Of a stretch of DNA of 64,000 nt, positions 53,209-60,609 are shown piece after piece. Every line of letters begins with the position of its first letter. Position 1 is the stretch's first letter. The notes beneath the pieces are model-generated. The model did not search any database, had not been told where the DNA came from, and worked only from the letters and a program-made list of their open reading frames with translations. Where the stretch lies: positions 1 to 64,000 of the forward strand of contig NZ_JARVCO010000007.1 of assembly GCF_034531395.1 (NCBI RefSeq). Reading direction: 5' to 3'. Both the position numbers and the translations under genes were made by a program. The DNA comes from Pontiella agarivorans. GTDB taxonomy: Bacteria; Verrucomicrobiota; Kiritimatiellia; Kiritimatiellales; Pontiellaceae.

Positions 53209-54089
53209 AAGAACTGGTGATCATCAGTGGGAAAGGGGGAACGGGGAAAACCAGCATTACGGCCTCGTTTGCGGCTCTGGCCGACCATCCGGTGCTGGTG
53301 GACTGCGATGTCGATGCGGCCGACCTGCACTTGGTACTGCAGCCGGAGATCCAGACCTCGGAAACTTTTGTGAGTGGACATGTGGCCGAAATCCGGACCG
53401 GGGACTGTACTCAGTGCGGTCTGTGCATGGCGGTTTGCCGTTTTGATGCGATTACCGATTTCAGGGTGGATGCCATGGCGTGCGAAGGCTGCGGGGCCTG
53501 CGTTGAATTCTGTCCGGAAAAAGCGATCGATTTTCCGGAACAGGAATGCGGGATCTGGCATCGTTCGAAAACGCGTCACGGTTCGATGGTGCACGCACGG
53601 ATGCATCCCGGTGCGGAAAATTCGGGGAAGCTGGTGAGTCTGCTGCGGACCGAAGCCGGAAAGCTGGCGGAACGGGAGAATGCCGGTCTGATTCTGGTGG
53701 ACGGTTCTCCGGGGATTGGCTGTCCGGTGATTGCGTCGATAACCGGTGCCGATGCGGTGCTGGTGGTTACCGAGCCGACGCTTTCGGGCGAGCACGATCT
53801 TAAGCGGGTACTTCAGCTGGTTTCCCATTTCCGGATTCCGGCCATGGTTTGTGTGAACAAGTGGGATATTAACAAAGAAATGACTTCACAGATTGAGGCA
53901 CTGGCGGAATCAATGAACGCGGTGCCGGTCGGCCGGGTTCCCTATGATGCTGCTGTGACGGCTGCCCAGGTTAATGCCCGGGCGCTGGTCGAGAGTTCCG
54001 ATGGCGCTGCCGCCCGGGCGGTGCGTGGAATCTGGGGAGCCATTCAAAAACAGCTTTTCGCTGAGGAGTGTTGCCATGTCGCTTCGTAA
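53205..54089 (+). CDS. MinD-type ATPase with ferredoxin insert (second, ORP complex-like)
   Basis: 294 residues with the same plan: Walker A GKGGTGKTS (9-17) and ferredoxin cysteines C68/C71/C74/C78 and C93/C96/C99/C103. It is longer than its partner at the C-terminus, which ends in EECCHVAS, a possible extra metal site. It overlaps the next gene by 14 bases. Confidence 0.92.
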   Translation: MKELVIISGKGGTGKTSITASFAALADHPVLVDCDVDAADLHLVLQPEIQTSETFVSGHVAEIRTGDCTQCGLCMAVCRFDAITDFRVDAMACEGCGACVEFCPEKAIDFPEQECGIWHRSKTRHGSMVHARMHPGAENSGKLVSLLRTEAGKLAERENAGLILVDGSPGIGCPVIASITGADAVLVVTEPTLSGEHDLKRVLQLVSHFRIPAMVCVNKWDINKEMTSQIEALAESMNAVPVGRVPYDAAVTAAQVNARALVESSDGAAARAVRGIWGAIQKQLFAEECCHVAS

Positions 54090-54993
54090 ACCTCCAACGG
54101 GTACGCTCCAAGGCGAATCTTTTTCCTGGAACGGGAAATCAGGCGGTGCATTCCGGGGACTGCAGATTCTGGTCGATAATATCGCGGCAGAGGGGCTGGT
54201 TGCTGAGCATGGCTTTTCGGTGCTGATTGACGCGGGCGGCAGAAAAATTCTGATGGATACAGGGCAGGGTCACGCACTGGAGCAGAATGCGGCGGCATGC
54301 GGGTTCGAGCTGGCGGATGCGGATATTTTTGTGCTGAGTCATGGTCATTATGACCATACAGGCGCGGTTGATGTGGTGCTTGGCGAAAATCCTGAGATTC
54401 AGGTGTATGGCCATCCGAAAATTTTCAGTGAGCGTTTCAGCATTTATCCGGACCGGGATCCGAAAGAAATTTCCATGCCTTCGGAACAGCGGCTGTTGGT
54501 GGCAAATCTACCCGATTCGCACCTGCACTGGGTTCGGGAGCCGATGGAGATTGCGGCGGGTGTCGGATTGACCGGACCAATTCCGCGTTCTCATGCACTG
54601 GAGGATACGGGCGGGCCTTTTTTCTGTGATCGGGAAGGGCAGCGGCCGGATCCGATCAGGGATGATATGGCGATGTGGATTGAGACTCCCGATGGATTGC
54701 TGGTGGTGTGCGGATGTTGCCATTCCGGTTTGATTAACACGCTCGACCACATAAGAAATACGACCGGTGGAAAACGGATTCTCGGTGTGATTGGCGGGCT
54801 TCACCTTAAAAGTGCGTCGGAAGAGCGGCTGGCCGCGACAGTAGAGGCTCTGCAGAAATTTGCGCCGGCCTTTATGGTTCCGTGTCACTGTACCGGAGCA
54901 ACGGCGGTGAACTATTTCCGGGATCATCTCGATGCGGAAATTATATCCGGTTTCGCCGGTTTTAACATGAGGTGGAGAACGAACGATGAGTGA
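54076..54993 (+). CDS. Metallo-beta-lactamase-fold protein
   Basis: 305 residues from ATG 54076 (GAGGAGTG upstream). The metal motif HxHxDH is H89, H91, D93, H94 in LSHGHYDHTGA, with a further CGCCHSGLINT segment and a late histidine in CHCTG. It resembles the archaeal and bacterial dihydropterin-type MBL family (ribofuranosylaminobenzene phosphate synthase-like), of uncertain activity. Such proteins occur in ORP/Mrp loci. Stop and next start overlap by 8 bases. Confidence 0.88.
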   Translation: MSLRKPPTGTLQGESFSWNGKSGGAFRGLQILVDNIAAEGLVAEHGFSVLIDAGGRKILMDTGQGHALEQNAAACGFELADADIFVLSHGHYDHTGAVDVVLGENPEIQVYGHPKIFSERFSIYPDRDPKEISMPSEQRLLVANLPDSHLHWVREPMEIAAGVGLTGPIPRSHALEDTGGPFFCDREGQRPDPIRDDMAMWIETPDGLLVVCGCCHSGLINTLDHIRNTTGGKRILGVIGGLHLKSASEERLAATVEALQKFAPAFMVPCHCTGATAVNYFRDHLDAEIISGFAGFNMRWRTNDE

Positions 54994-55876
54994 ATGCGCT
55001 GCGAAACCTCCGCATAATCCGGAAGAGGAACGCCGGAAAATCAATGACCGTATGGCGCAGGTGAAGCATAAAATCTGCGTGTTGTCCGGCAAAGGCGGTG
55101 TCGGGAAAAGTACCGTGGCGGTAAATCTGGCGGTTGCGCTGGCGGAAGCCGGTCGGCGTGTCGGTTTGCTGGATGTTGATATTCACGGTCCCAGTGTTCC
55201 GACGATGCTCGGGATCGGCCCGGTTCTGCTGACGGGGACCAATGAATCGATTCAACCGGTTTGTGTCGGAAGCTTGAACGTGATGTCGGTGGGTTTTCTG
55301 TGCGAAGATGCCGATAATCCGTTTATTTGGCGCGGCCCTATGAAAATGGGGGTTATCCGGCAGTTTCTCGGCGATGTTGAATGGGGTGAACTGGATTATC
55401 TGATTGTCGACTGTCCGCCGGGAACCGGGGATGAGCCGTTATCGATCTGTCAACTGATTGAGGAGCCGTCCGGTGCGGTGATTGTGACGACGCCCCAGCA
55501 GGTGGCTGCAGTGGATGTGAGGAAATCGCTGCGGTTCTGTGAAAAACTGTCTATGCCGGTGCTGGGTATTGTAGAGAATATGAGCGGTTTCACCTGCCCG
55601 AAATGCGGTGAAGTGCTGGATATTTTTCTTTCCGGCGGCGGCGAATCTATGGCGGCGGATTTCGGGGTGCCGTTTCTTGGAAAACTTCCGATTGATCCGG
55701 CGGTTGGCAGGGCGTGCGATTCGGGCCGGCCTTTTATTCAGAGTCATGCCGCTTCCGAAACCGCGCGGCTGCTTAATGATATCATCGAACCTCTTTTGAA
55801 GCTCGGGCAGCACTGTACCGAGGACAAGGTGGAAAGCGGCCGGGTTAAGGAGCTTTCGGGAAAAAATGAATTATAA
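54986..55876 (+). CDS. Mrp/ApbC/NBP35-type Fe-S carrier ATPase
   Basis: 296 residues. Walker A GKGGVGKS (35-42), switch DVDIHGPSVPTML and CPPGTGDEP, and the cluster-binding CxxC (C204, C207 in FTCPKCGE). It binds and transfers Fe-S clusters. This is the third deviant-Walker-A ATPase of the locus, matching the Mrp-like Orp protein in Desulfovibrio. Confidence 0.94.
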   Translation: MSECAAKPPHNPEEERRKINDRMAQVKHKICVLSGKGGVGKSTVAVNLAVALAEAGRRVGLLDVDIHGPSVPTMLGIGPVLLTGTNESIQPVCVGSLNVMSVGFLCEDADNPFIWRGPMKMGVIRQFLGDVEWGELDYLIVDCPPGTGDEPLSICQLIEEPSGAVIVTTPQQVAAVDVRKSLRFCEKLSMPVLGIVENMSGFTCPKCGEVLDIFLSGGGESMAADFGVPFLGKLPIDPAVGRACDSGRPFIQSHAASETARLLNDIIEPLLKLGQHCTEDKVESGRVKELSGKNEL

Positions 55877-55894
55877 CTATAAAGGGACATTATT

Positions 55895-56233
55895 ATGAAA
55901 ATTGCGATACCTACTGCAGAAGGAAAACTGTGTATGCACTTCGGCCACTGCGAAGTGTTCACCCTGCTGGATGTTGATCCGGAGAAAAAGACGATTACGG
56001 CCAGCTCTGAATTGGTTCCGCCGCCGCATGAGCCCGGGGTTTTGCCGGCCTGGCTGGCCGAGCAGGGGGCTACGGCGATTATCGCCGGGGGCATGGGCTC
56101 GCGTGCGCAGCAGCTTTTTGCCCAGAATAATATTGAAACCATCGTGGGGGCGCCATCCGGAGAGCCCCGGGCGGTTGCGGAAGCCTGGCTGGGGGGCGAA
56201 CTGGTGCCCGGAAGCAATGCGTGTGATCACTGA
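55895..56233 (+). CDS. NifX/NafY-like protein (second)
   Basis: 112 residues of the same family as the gene at 52013 (MKIAIPTAEGKLCMHFGHCEVFTLLD, IIAGGMGSRAQQLF), with a CxxHFGHC metal-binding-like start. The two copies are clearly diverged. It is 18 bases after the Mrp gene, in the same operon. Confidence 0.9.
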   Translation: MKIAIPTAEGKLCMHFGHCEVFTLLDVDPEKKTITASSELVPPPHEPGVLPAWLAEQGATAIIAGGMGSRAQQLFAQNNIETIVGAPSGEPRAVAEAWLGGELVPGSNACDH

Positions 56234-56274
56234 TTCACAGATTTAACATCCAGGAATATTTCAGAAGGAAAGAT

Positions 56275-56334
56275 ATGGGTTGCCGTGCCTGTCGGTTAGG
56301 TGCGGATACTTCTGGGTTGCCGTCTCTGCCTTAA
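56275..56334 (+). CDS. Possible 19-residue CxxC micro-protein
   Basis: MGCRACRLGADTSGLPSLP follows a good ribosome site (AGAAGGAAAGAT) 41 bases after the last ORP-locus gene. It has a CRAC cysteine pair. Its end falls inside the terminator stem. It may be a real small peptide, or chance in a leader-like stretch. Confidence 0.4.
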   Translation: MGCRACRLGADTSGLPSLP

Positions 56335-56356
56335 ATGGGTAGGGGCGGCTTTTTTT
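56319..56356 (+). terminator. Terminator of the ORP-type operon
   Basis: GCCGTCTCTGCC (56319-56330) pairs with GGTAGGGGCGGC (56338-56349), with some G-U pairs, and is followed by seven T. Confidence 0.85.
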
Positions 56357-56362
56357 GGGTTT

Positions 56363-56396
56363 TTCCAATTCCTGGAAATTATGGCTTGCGTATAAT
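56363..56396 (+). promoter_or_regulatory. Promoter of the ion-transport operon with dispersed palindrome
   Basis: TATAAT at 56391-56396; the -35 position falls in an exact copy of TTCCA-N5-TGGAA (56363-56377). No good -35 hexamer is seen, so an activator may be needed. Confidence 0.5.
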
Positions 56397-56442
56397 GCGG
56401 TTTGTTGTAGTTTTTCGCATATTCAACCGAAGGATGTCGAAT

Positions 56443-57084
56443 ATGCACGAAATTATGACAATTGAGGAAGTCGCTGAATATCTGCGCGTTTCTGAGCGAA
56501 CGGTCTATGACTGGGCGCAGAAAGGGGATCTGCCCGGCGGTAAGCTGGGAACCACCTGGCGCTTTAAGCGCAGTGACGTGGAAAACTGGGTGAATTCCCG
56601 GATTTCGCAGCAGACGCCATCGAAGAAAAAAGGGATGACCAGCAGTGCGACGCTGACGGCAGAACGGATTCTGATTCTCGATGAGTGCGATAAGGACACC
56701 GTCCTGCGGAATCTGGTTGATCTATTGGCGGAAACGCCGTTTGTACATAATCGCGATGAACTGCTGAAAGGGATTTTTGCCCGCGAGGAGTTGATGAGCA
56801 CGGGCATCGGTTTCGGGGTCGGGGTGCCGCATGTGCGTATTGATTCGGTCTCCGATCTGGTGATGGCAGTGGCGGTTTCCAAAAAACCGATCAGCGGGTA
56901 TTCCTCGCTCGATAACCAGCCGGTACAGATTGTCTGCATGCTTGCGGCTCGTTCCGACCAGCATGCAAAATATATCCGGACGCTTTCGGGGGTCAGCAAC
57001 CGGTTGAAAGATGCCGCCGTTCGCAAGGCGATCATTGAAGCCGACGATCCCGCATTTATTCACTCTCAGCTGTTCGGCGAGTAA
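56443..57084 (+). CDS. HTH-PTS EIIA fusion regulator
   Basis: 213 residues from ATG 56443 (GAAGGA 8 bases upstream). Residues 5-52 are an excisionase/MerR-type helix-turn-helix (MTIEEVAEYLRVSERTVYDWAQKGDLPGGKLG). After a basic linker, residues about 70-210 are a PTS EIIA (fructose/nitrogen type) domain with phospho-acceptor H130 in GVGVPHVRID. A DNA-binding protein with an EIIA domain can read PTS phosphorylation. It heads an operon of ion carriers without EIIB or EIIC. Confidence 0.9.
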   Translation: MHEIMTIEEVAEYLRVSERTVYDWAQKGDLPGGKLGTTWRFKRSDVENWVNSRISQQTPSKKKGMTSSATLTAERILILDECDKDTVLRNLVDLLAETPFVHNRDELLKGIFAREELMSTGIGFGVGVPHVRIDSVSDLVMAVAVSKKPISGYSSLDNQPVQIVCMLAARSDQHAKYIRTLSGVSNRLKDAAVRKAIIEADDPAFIHSQLFGE

Positions 57085-57088
57085 CCGT

Positions 57089-58762
57089 ATGCCCGATATC
57101 GAATTAGGTGTTCTTGCGATTCTCGGGATCTGTGTGGCCGGGGGAGTGATCGGTGCGTTCATTTTTCAGAAACTGAAAGTACCGCAGGTGGTCGGCTATA
57201 TTGTGGTCGGCGTGCTCATTGGCGACACGGGATTCGGATTGCTGCATCCAAGCGATATACAGGCACTTTCTCCGTTTAATAATTTTGCGCTCGGGCTGAT
57301 CGGTTTTCTGGTCGGCGGGGAGTTGAGCGCCGGAATTTTCAAAAAATACGGGAAACAGTTTACGGCGATTCTGATCGGGGAGGGCGTTGCGGCCTTTTTA
57401 CTGGTGGGCATTGTTTCCACGTTGATTCTTTATTTTGTCTGTCACAACTGGGTGACGGCGCTGGCTGCCGGGATTGTTTTCGGGGCGATCGCTTCAGCCA
57501 CCGATCCGGCTTCGACCATTGACGTGCTCTGGGAATACCGTTCGGCAGGGGTATTGACGACGGCGATTATTGCGATTGTTGCGCTTGATGATGCGCTGGC
57601 GATGACGCTTTACGGGCTCGGCACCTCGATTGCGACCATTCTGGTGCAGGGCAGCGGCCATTCGATCTGGGCCACGCTGCTGCACACATTTGTTGAACTG
57701 GGCGGCGCAATTCTGCTGGGGGTTATCTGCGGGTTTGTGCTCGATTATGTGTTGAGTTATCTGCCGCAGAGCGAAAAACGGCTCGGGATTTCCATCGGGC
57801 TGCTGCTGGTCTGCATCGGTTTGGCCGTGGCTTTCCACATGGACCTGATTCTGGCCACCATGGCGGTCGGCATTGTTCTGATCAACAAAGCGCCGAACCG
57901 TTCCAAAAAACTGTTTGAAACCGTACGCTCCTTCTCGACACCGATTTATATCATCTTCTTTGTGCTCGTCGGAGCACGTCTTTCGCTGGACAACATGCCG
58001 GTCTGGGTATGGGGACTGGTGGCGGCCTATGTGGCGATGCGCAGCCTCGGGAAATGGATCGGGGCTTTTTGGGGCGGTCGTATTTCGAAGGCCGAAAAGC
58101 CGGTTCAGAATTATCTCGGGATGGCCATTTTTGCGCAGGGCGGGGTGGCCGTCGGGCTTTCGATTGTCGCCAGCAACAATCTGCAGCACATTGAAATTCT
58201 GGAAGGGCTGAATCTGGGGGATATGATCATTTTCACCGTAACGGCCACGACGCTGTGTGTGCAGCTGATCGGACCGGTGTTTGCCCGGATGGCGGTCAAA
58301 AAAGCCGGTGAAATCGGCTGTAATGTCACAGAAGAAGATGTGATGGCAGAGATGATTGTGGACGATGTGGTTGATAAGAATATCGTTCCCCTGTACGAGG
58401 GTACCCCGCTTGAAACCGTGGTTCAGCATTTTGCCGATCAGGATACTTTTGTCTATCCGGTGGTTTCCAATGACGGGAAAATTATCGGAGTGCTGACATT
58501 TGAAAATCTCAAAGAACTGTTGAATGAACGCGATACCTGGCAGTGGCTGCTGGTGGGCGATGTGATGCAGCCGGCGCGGCATAAACTGCTCTCGACCATG
58601 AACCTGGCTGAAGCGCTGAAAGAGATGGGCAATAATCAGGTGGAGTCGCTTCCGGTTATTGAAAGCCAGGCCTCGGGGAAACTTCTCGGGGTCCTCGATA
58701 TCCGTGCCGCGCGCCGCAGTGTGAATGCCGAACTGGTCAAACGCCGGACGGTCACGGGATAA
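57089..58762 (+). CDS. CPA2 cation/proton antiporter with C-terminal CBS pair
   Basis: 557 residues from ATG 57089. About 12 membrane helices (1-390) of the CPA2 KefB/NapA type, with the ion-site motifs ATDPAS and ALDDALA. The C-terminus (about 435-550) has two CBS domains (VVDKNIVPLYEGTPLETVVQHFADQD; VGDVMQPARHKLLSTMNLAEALKEMG) that usually bind adenine nucleotides. It would exchange Na+ or K+ for H+, gated by energy state (inference). No TrkA/RCK domain. Confidence 0.88.
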   Translation: MPDIELGVLAILGICVAGGVIGAFIFQKLKVPQVVGYIVVGVLIGDTGFGLLHPSDIQALSPFNNFALGLIGFLVGGELSAGIFKKYGKQFTAILIGEGVAAFLLVGIVSTLILYFVCHNWVTALAAGIVFGAIASATDPASTIDVLWEYRSAGVLTTAIIAIVALDDALAMTLYGLGTSIATILVQGSGHSIWATLLHTFVELGGAILLGVICGFVLDYVLSYLPQSEKRLGISIGLLLVCIGLAVAFHMDLILATMAVGIVLINKAPNRSKKLFETVRSFSTPIYIIFFVLVGARLSLDNMPVWVWGLVAAYVAMRSLGKWIGAFWGGRISKAEKPVQNYLGMAIFAQGGVAVGLSIVASNNLQHIEILEGLNLGDMIIFTVTATTLCVQLIGPVFARMAVKKAGEIGCNVTEEDVMAEMIVDDVVDKNIVPLYEGTPLETVVQHFADQDTFVYPVVSNDGKIIGVLTFENLKELLNERDTWQWLLVGDVMQPARHKLLSTMNLAEALKEMGNNQVESLPVIESQASGKLLGVLDIRAARRSVNAELVKRRTVTG

Positions 58763-58770
58763 AACACATT

Positions 58771-59091
58771 ATGTTCAGAAACCGCACCATACTCTTTGCG
58801 CTGCTGATTCCGCTGATGCTGAATCTGCTGGCCGCCTTTGTGGCAGAGCCGTTGCGGGAACAGGACCGTCAAACCTGTATCGAATTGAAGGGAGAGCTGT
58901 GTCCGACGGACGGCATGGCGCTGGTCAAGGAGCATCCGAGCGACGAGGCCCATGTGTTCTTCTACAGTGTTTCGCGTAAAAGGCTTATTCCCGAATGCGA
59001 TAGTTCGGGCTCCGGAACCCGTCTCTTTTTCATGCCCTCTTTCGCCGGGTCTCCGCTGGCCGATGGCTGGCGCATGCCCCTGCGGATCTGA
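58771..59091 (+). CDS. Small exported or membrane-anchored unknown protein
   Basis: 106 residues; an N-terminal hydrophobic segment (about 7-26) serves as anchor or signal, followed by a short polar domain with two cysteines in TCIELKGELC. I recognise no family. It lies 8 bases after the antiporter gene. Confidence 0.6.
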   Translation: MFRNRTILFALLIPLMLNLLAAFVAEPLREQDRQTCIELKGELCPTDGMALVKEHPSDEAHVFFYSVSRKRLIPECDSSGSGTRLFFMPSFAGSPLADGWRMPLRI

Positions 59092-59201
59092 TTTTTTGCT
59101 GCGAGATGCCCGGGAACCCGGCGGGTTCCAAGGGCTGGAAAACCATCTTTGCGATGGGAACCCGCTCTCCATGCCGCACGAATTAAATCTAAAGGAATCT
59201 C
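59092..59201. other. Gap with hairpin and palindrome
   Basis: GGAACCC/GGGTTCC (59113-59129) overlaps an exact dispersed palindrome (59126-59140). There is no T tract, so read-through into the CBS gene is likely. Confidence 0.55.
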
Positions 59202-59669
59202 ATGAATACCGATCTTGAAAACACCACCGTCAGGGATATCGCTTACCTGATCAACAGCACCTGCCTGCGGGCAGACAGCGACGTTTCGCTTGAAGAACTG
59301 GCTTCGGCACTCTGCACTTCCGACCGCAGTAAGGTTTATCTTGAAAATGCTTCCGGCCGGCTGGTCGGCGTCATACAGGCCAAACAGATTGCTGTAAAAA
59401 TGCTGGAACTTTCGCGCAGTAAAAGCGAAGCCGCCGATCTGCTGCCAGCCGTCAGTTATGTGCTGAACTTTTTTCACGGCCATGATCTCGCGGAACATCC
59501 GGTTTCCGTTAAAACCTCCTCTCCCCTGAAAGAGGTGCTCGATCTGATGCAGCTTAACCATATCCGGGAAATTGCCGTGGTGGATGATGAACGTCGTCTG
59601 GTGGGAACCCTTGAGGCAAAGAATATCCTTTCGCATTATCTTCAGGCCAAAGCCGAAGCGACACTTTAG
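59202..59669 (+). CDS. CBS-domain pair protein
   Basis: 155 residues, essentially two CBS motifs (SLEELASALCTSDRSKVYLENASGRLVGVIQ and PLKEVLDLMQLNHIREIAVVDDERRLVGTLEAKNIL) with no other domain. CBS pairs bind ATP, AMP or c-di-AMP and regulate partners. AAAGGA precedes the ATG. It sits among transporter genes, so it may be a soluble nucleotide sensor for them. Confidence 0.88.
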   Translation: MNTDLENTTVRDIAYLINSTCLRADSDVSLEELASALCTSDRSKVYLENASGRLVGVIQAKQIAVKMLELSRSKSEAADLLPAVSYVLNFFHGHDLAEHPVSVKTSSPLKEVLDLMQLNHIREIAVVDDERRLVGTLEAKNILSHYLQAKAEATL

Positions 59670-59681
59670 AAGAGGTACTCT

Positions 59682-60599
59682 ATGAATATAATGAACTATA
59701 CCCGCATCGAGGAATCGTGGCTGCCGGCGCTTGAACCCGCCTCGCGCGACGATGTATTTGAACGCATACTCAGCCGTCTATGCAGTAACGGATTCTACGA
59801 GGTCAACGACGGCCTCACTCCCGAGTCTGTTCTGAAGGCGGTTCTCGCCCGCGAAAACCGTCAGACCACTGCGCTCGGCGAAGGCATTGCCTTTCCGCAT
59901 GCCCGGCTGGAAAACCTGAAGAAGCCGCTTTTTGCTGTGGCCACCTTTCGGGAACCCGTCCTGTTTGAAAATGCACCGGTTCATATCATCTGTCTGATTC
60001 TTGTGCCGCTTGCCGAGCCGTCGATTTCGCTCAAAATCATGGCCCAGTTATCCCGACTGCTGACGGATCCGTCGATCCGGCAGAGTGTGCTGGATGCAAC
60101 CGACCCCGCTGCATTGCGCGCCATTTTCAATACACATAATCTGCGGATCGACAAACCCATTCTGGCCCGGGACATCATGCGGCCGCCGCAGTTCTGTGTG
60201 AAGGAGTCCGATCCGGTATCCATCTGTTCCCATTTCATGAGCATCAACAATCTGCATGCGGTTGCCGTGGTGGATCAGCGCCGTAAAATTCAGGGTGAGA
60301 TTACGGTGGAACGTCTCTTTAAATACGGACTGCCCGAGTTTTTCGGCCAGCTCAAGAGTGTCTCTTTCATTGCCGAGTTTGATCCATTCGAAAAATATTT
60401 TGAAGATGAAGAAGGGGTGCTCGCCGCAGATGTCATGGAGCCCACGGCACGAATTGTTCCGATGGACTACACCATCATGGAAATTGTTTTCGACCTCGCC
60501 ATTAAATCCTATCCCAAACTCTATGTAGTGGATGAAGAAAACCGCTGGGTGGGTACGATCGATAAAGGCCTCGTACTCGACAACGTGATTAACCACTAA
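59682..60599 (+). CDS. PTS EIIA domain fused to CBS pair
   Basis: 305 residues. The N-terminal EIIA domain (about 1-155) has the phospho-histidine H73 in AFPHARLENL. The C-terminal part (about 160-305) has two CBS motifs (ARDIMRPPQFCVKESDPVSIC; AADVMEPTARIVPMDYTIMEIVF). It can in principle integrate PTS phosphorylation and nucleotide level. It precedes the NhaD-type carrier gene by 10 bases. Confidence 0.9.
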   Translation: MNIMNYTRIEESWLPALEPASRDDVFERILSRLCSNGFYEVNDGLTPESVLKAVLARENRQTTALGEGIAFPHARLENLKKPLFAVATFREPVLFENAPVHIICLILVPLAEPSISLKIMAQLSRLLTDPSIRQSVLDATDPAALRAIFNTHNLRIDKPILARDIMRPPQFCVKESDPVSICSHFMSINNLHAVAVVDQRRKIQGEITVERLFKYGLPEFFGQLKSVSFIAEFDPFEKYFEDEEGVLAADVMEPTARIVPMDYTIMEIVFDLAIKSYPKLYVVDEENRWVGTIDKGLVLDNVINH

Positions 60600-60609
60600 G
60601 GAGAAACTT

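Noticed and set aside
811-59140. TTCCA-N5-TGGAA copies as LexA/SOS boxes or a transcription-factor regulon
   Set aside because: Most exact copies lie inside coding regions far from gene starts, and the host genes have no common theme.
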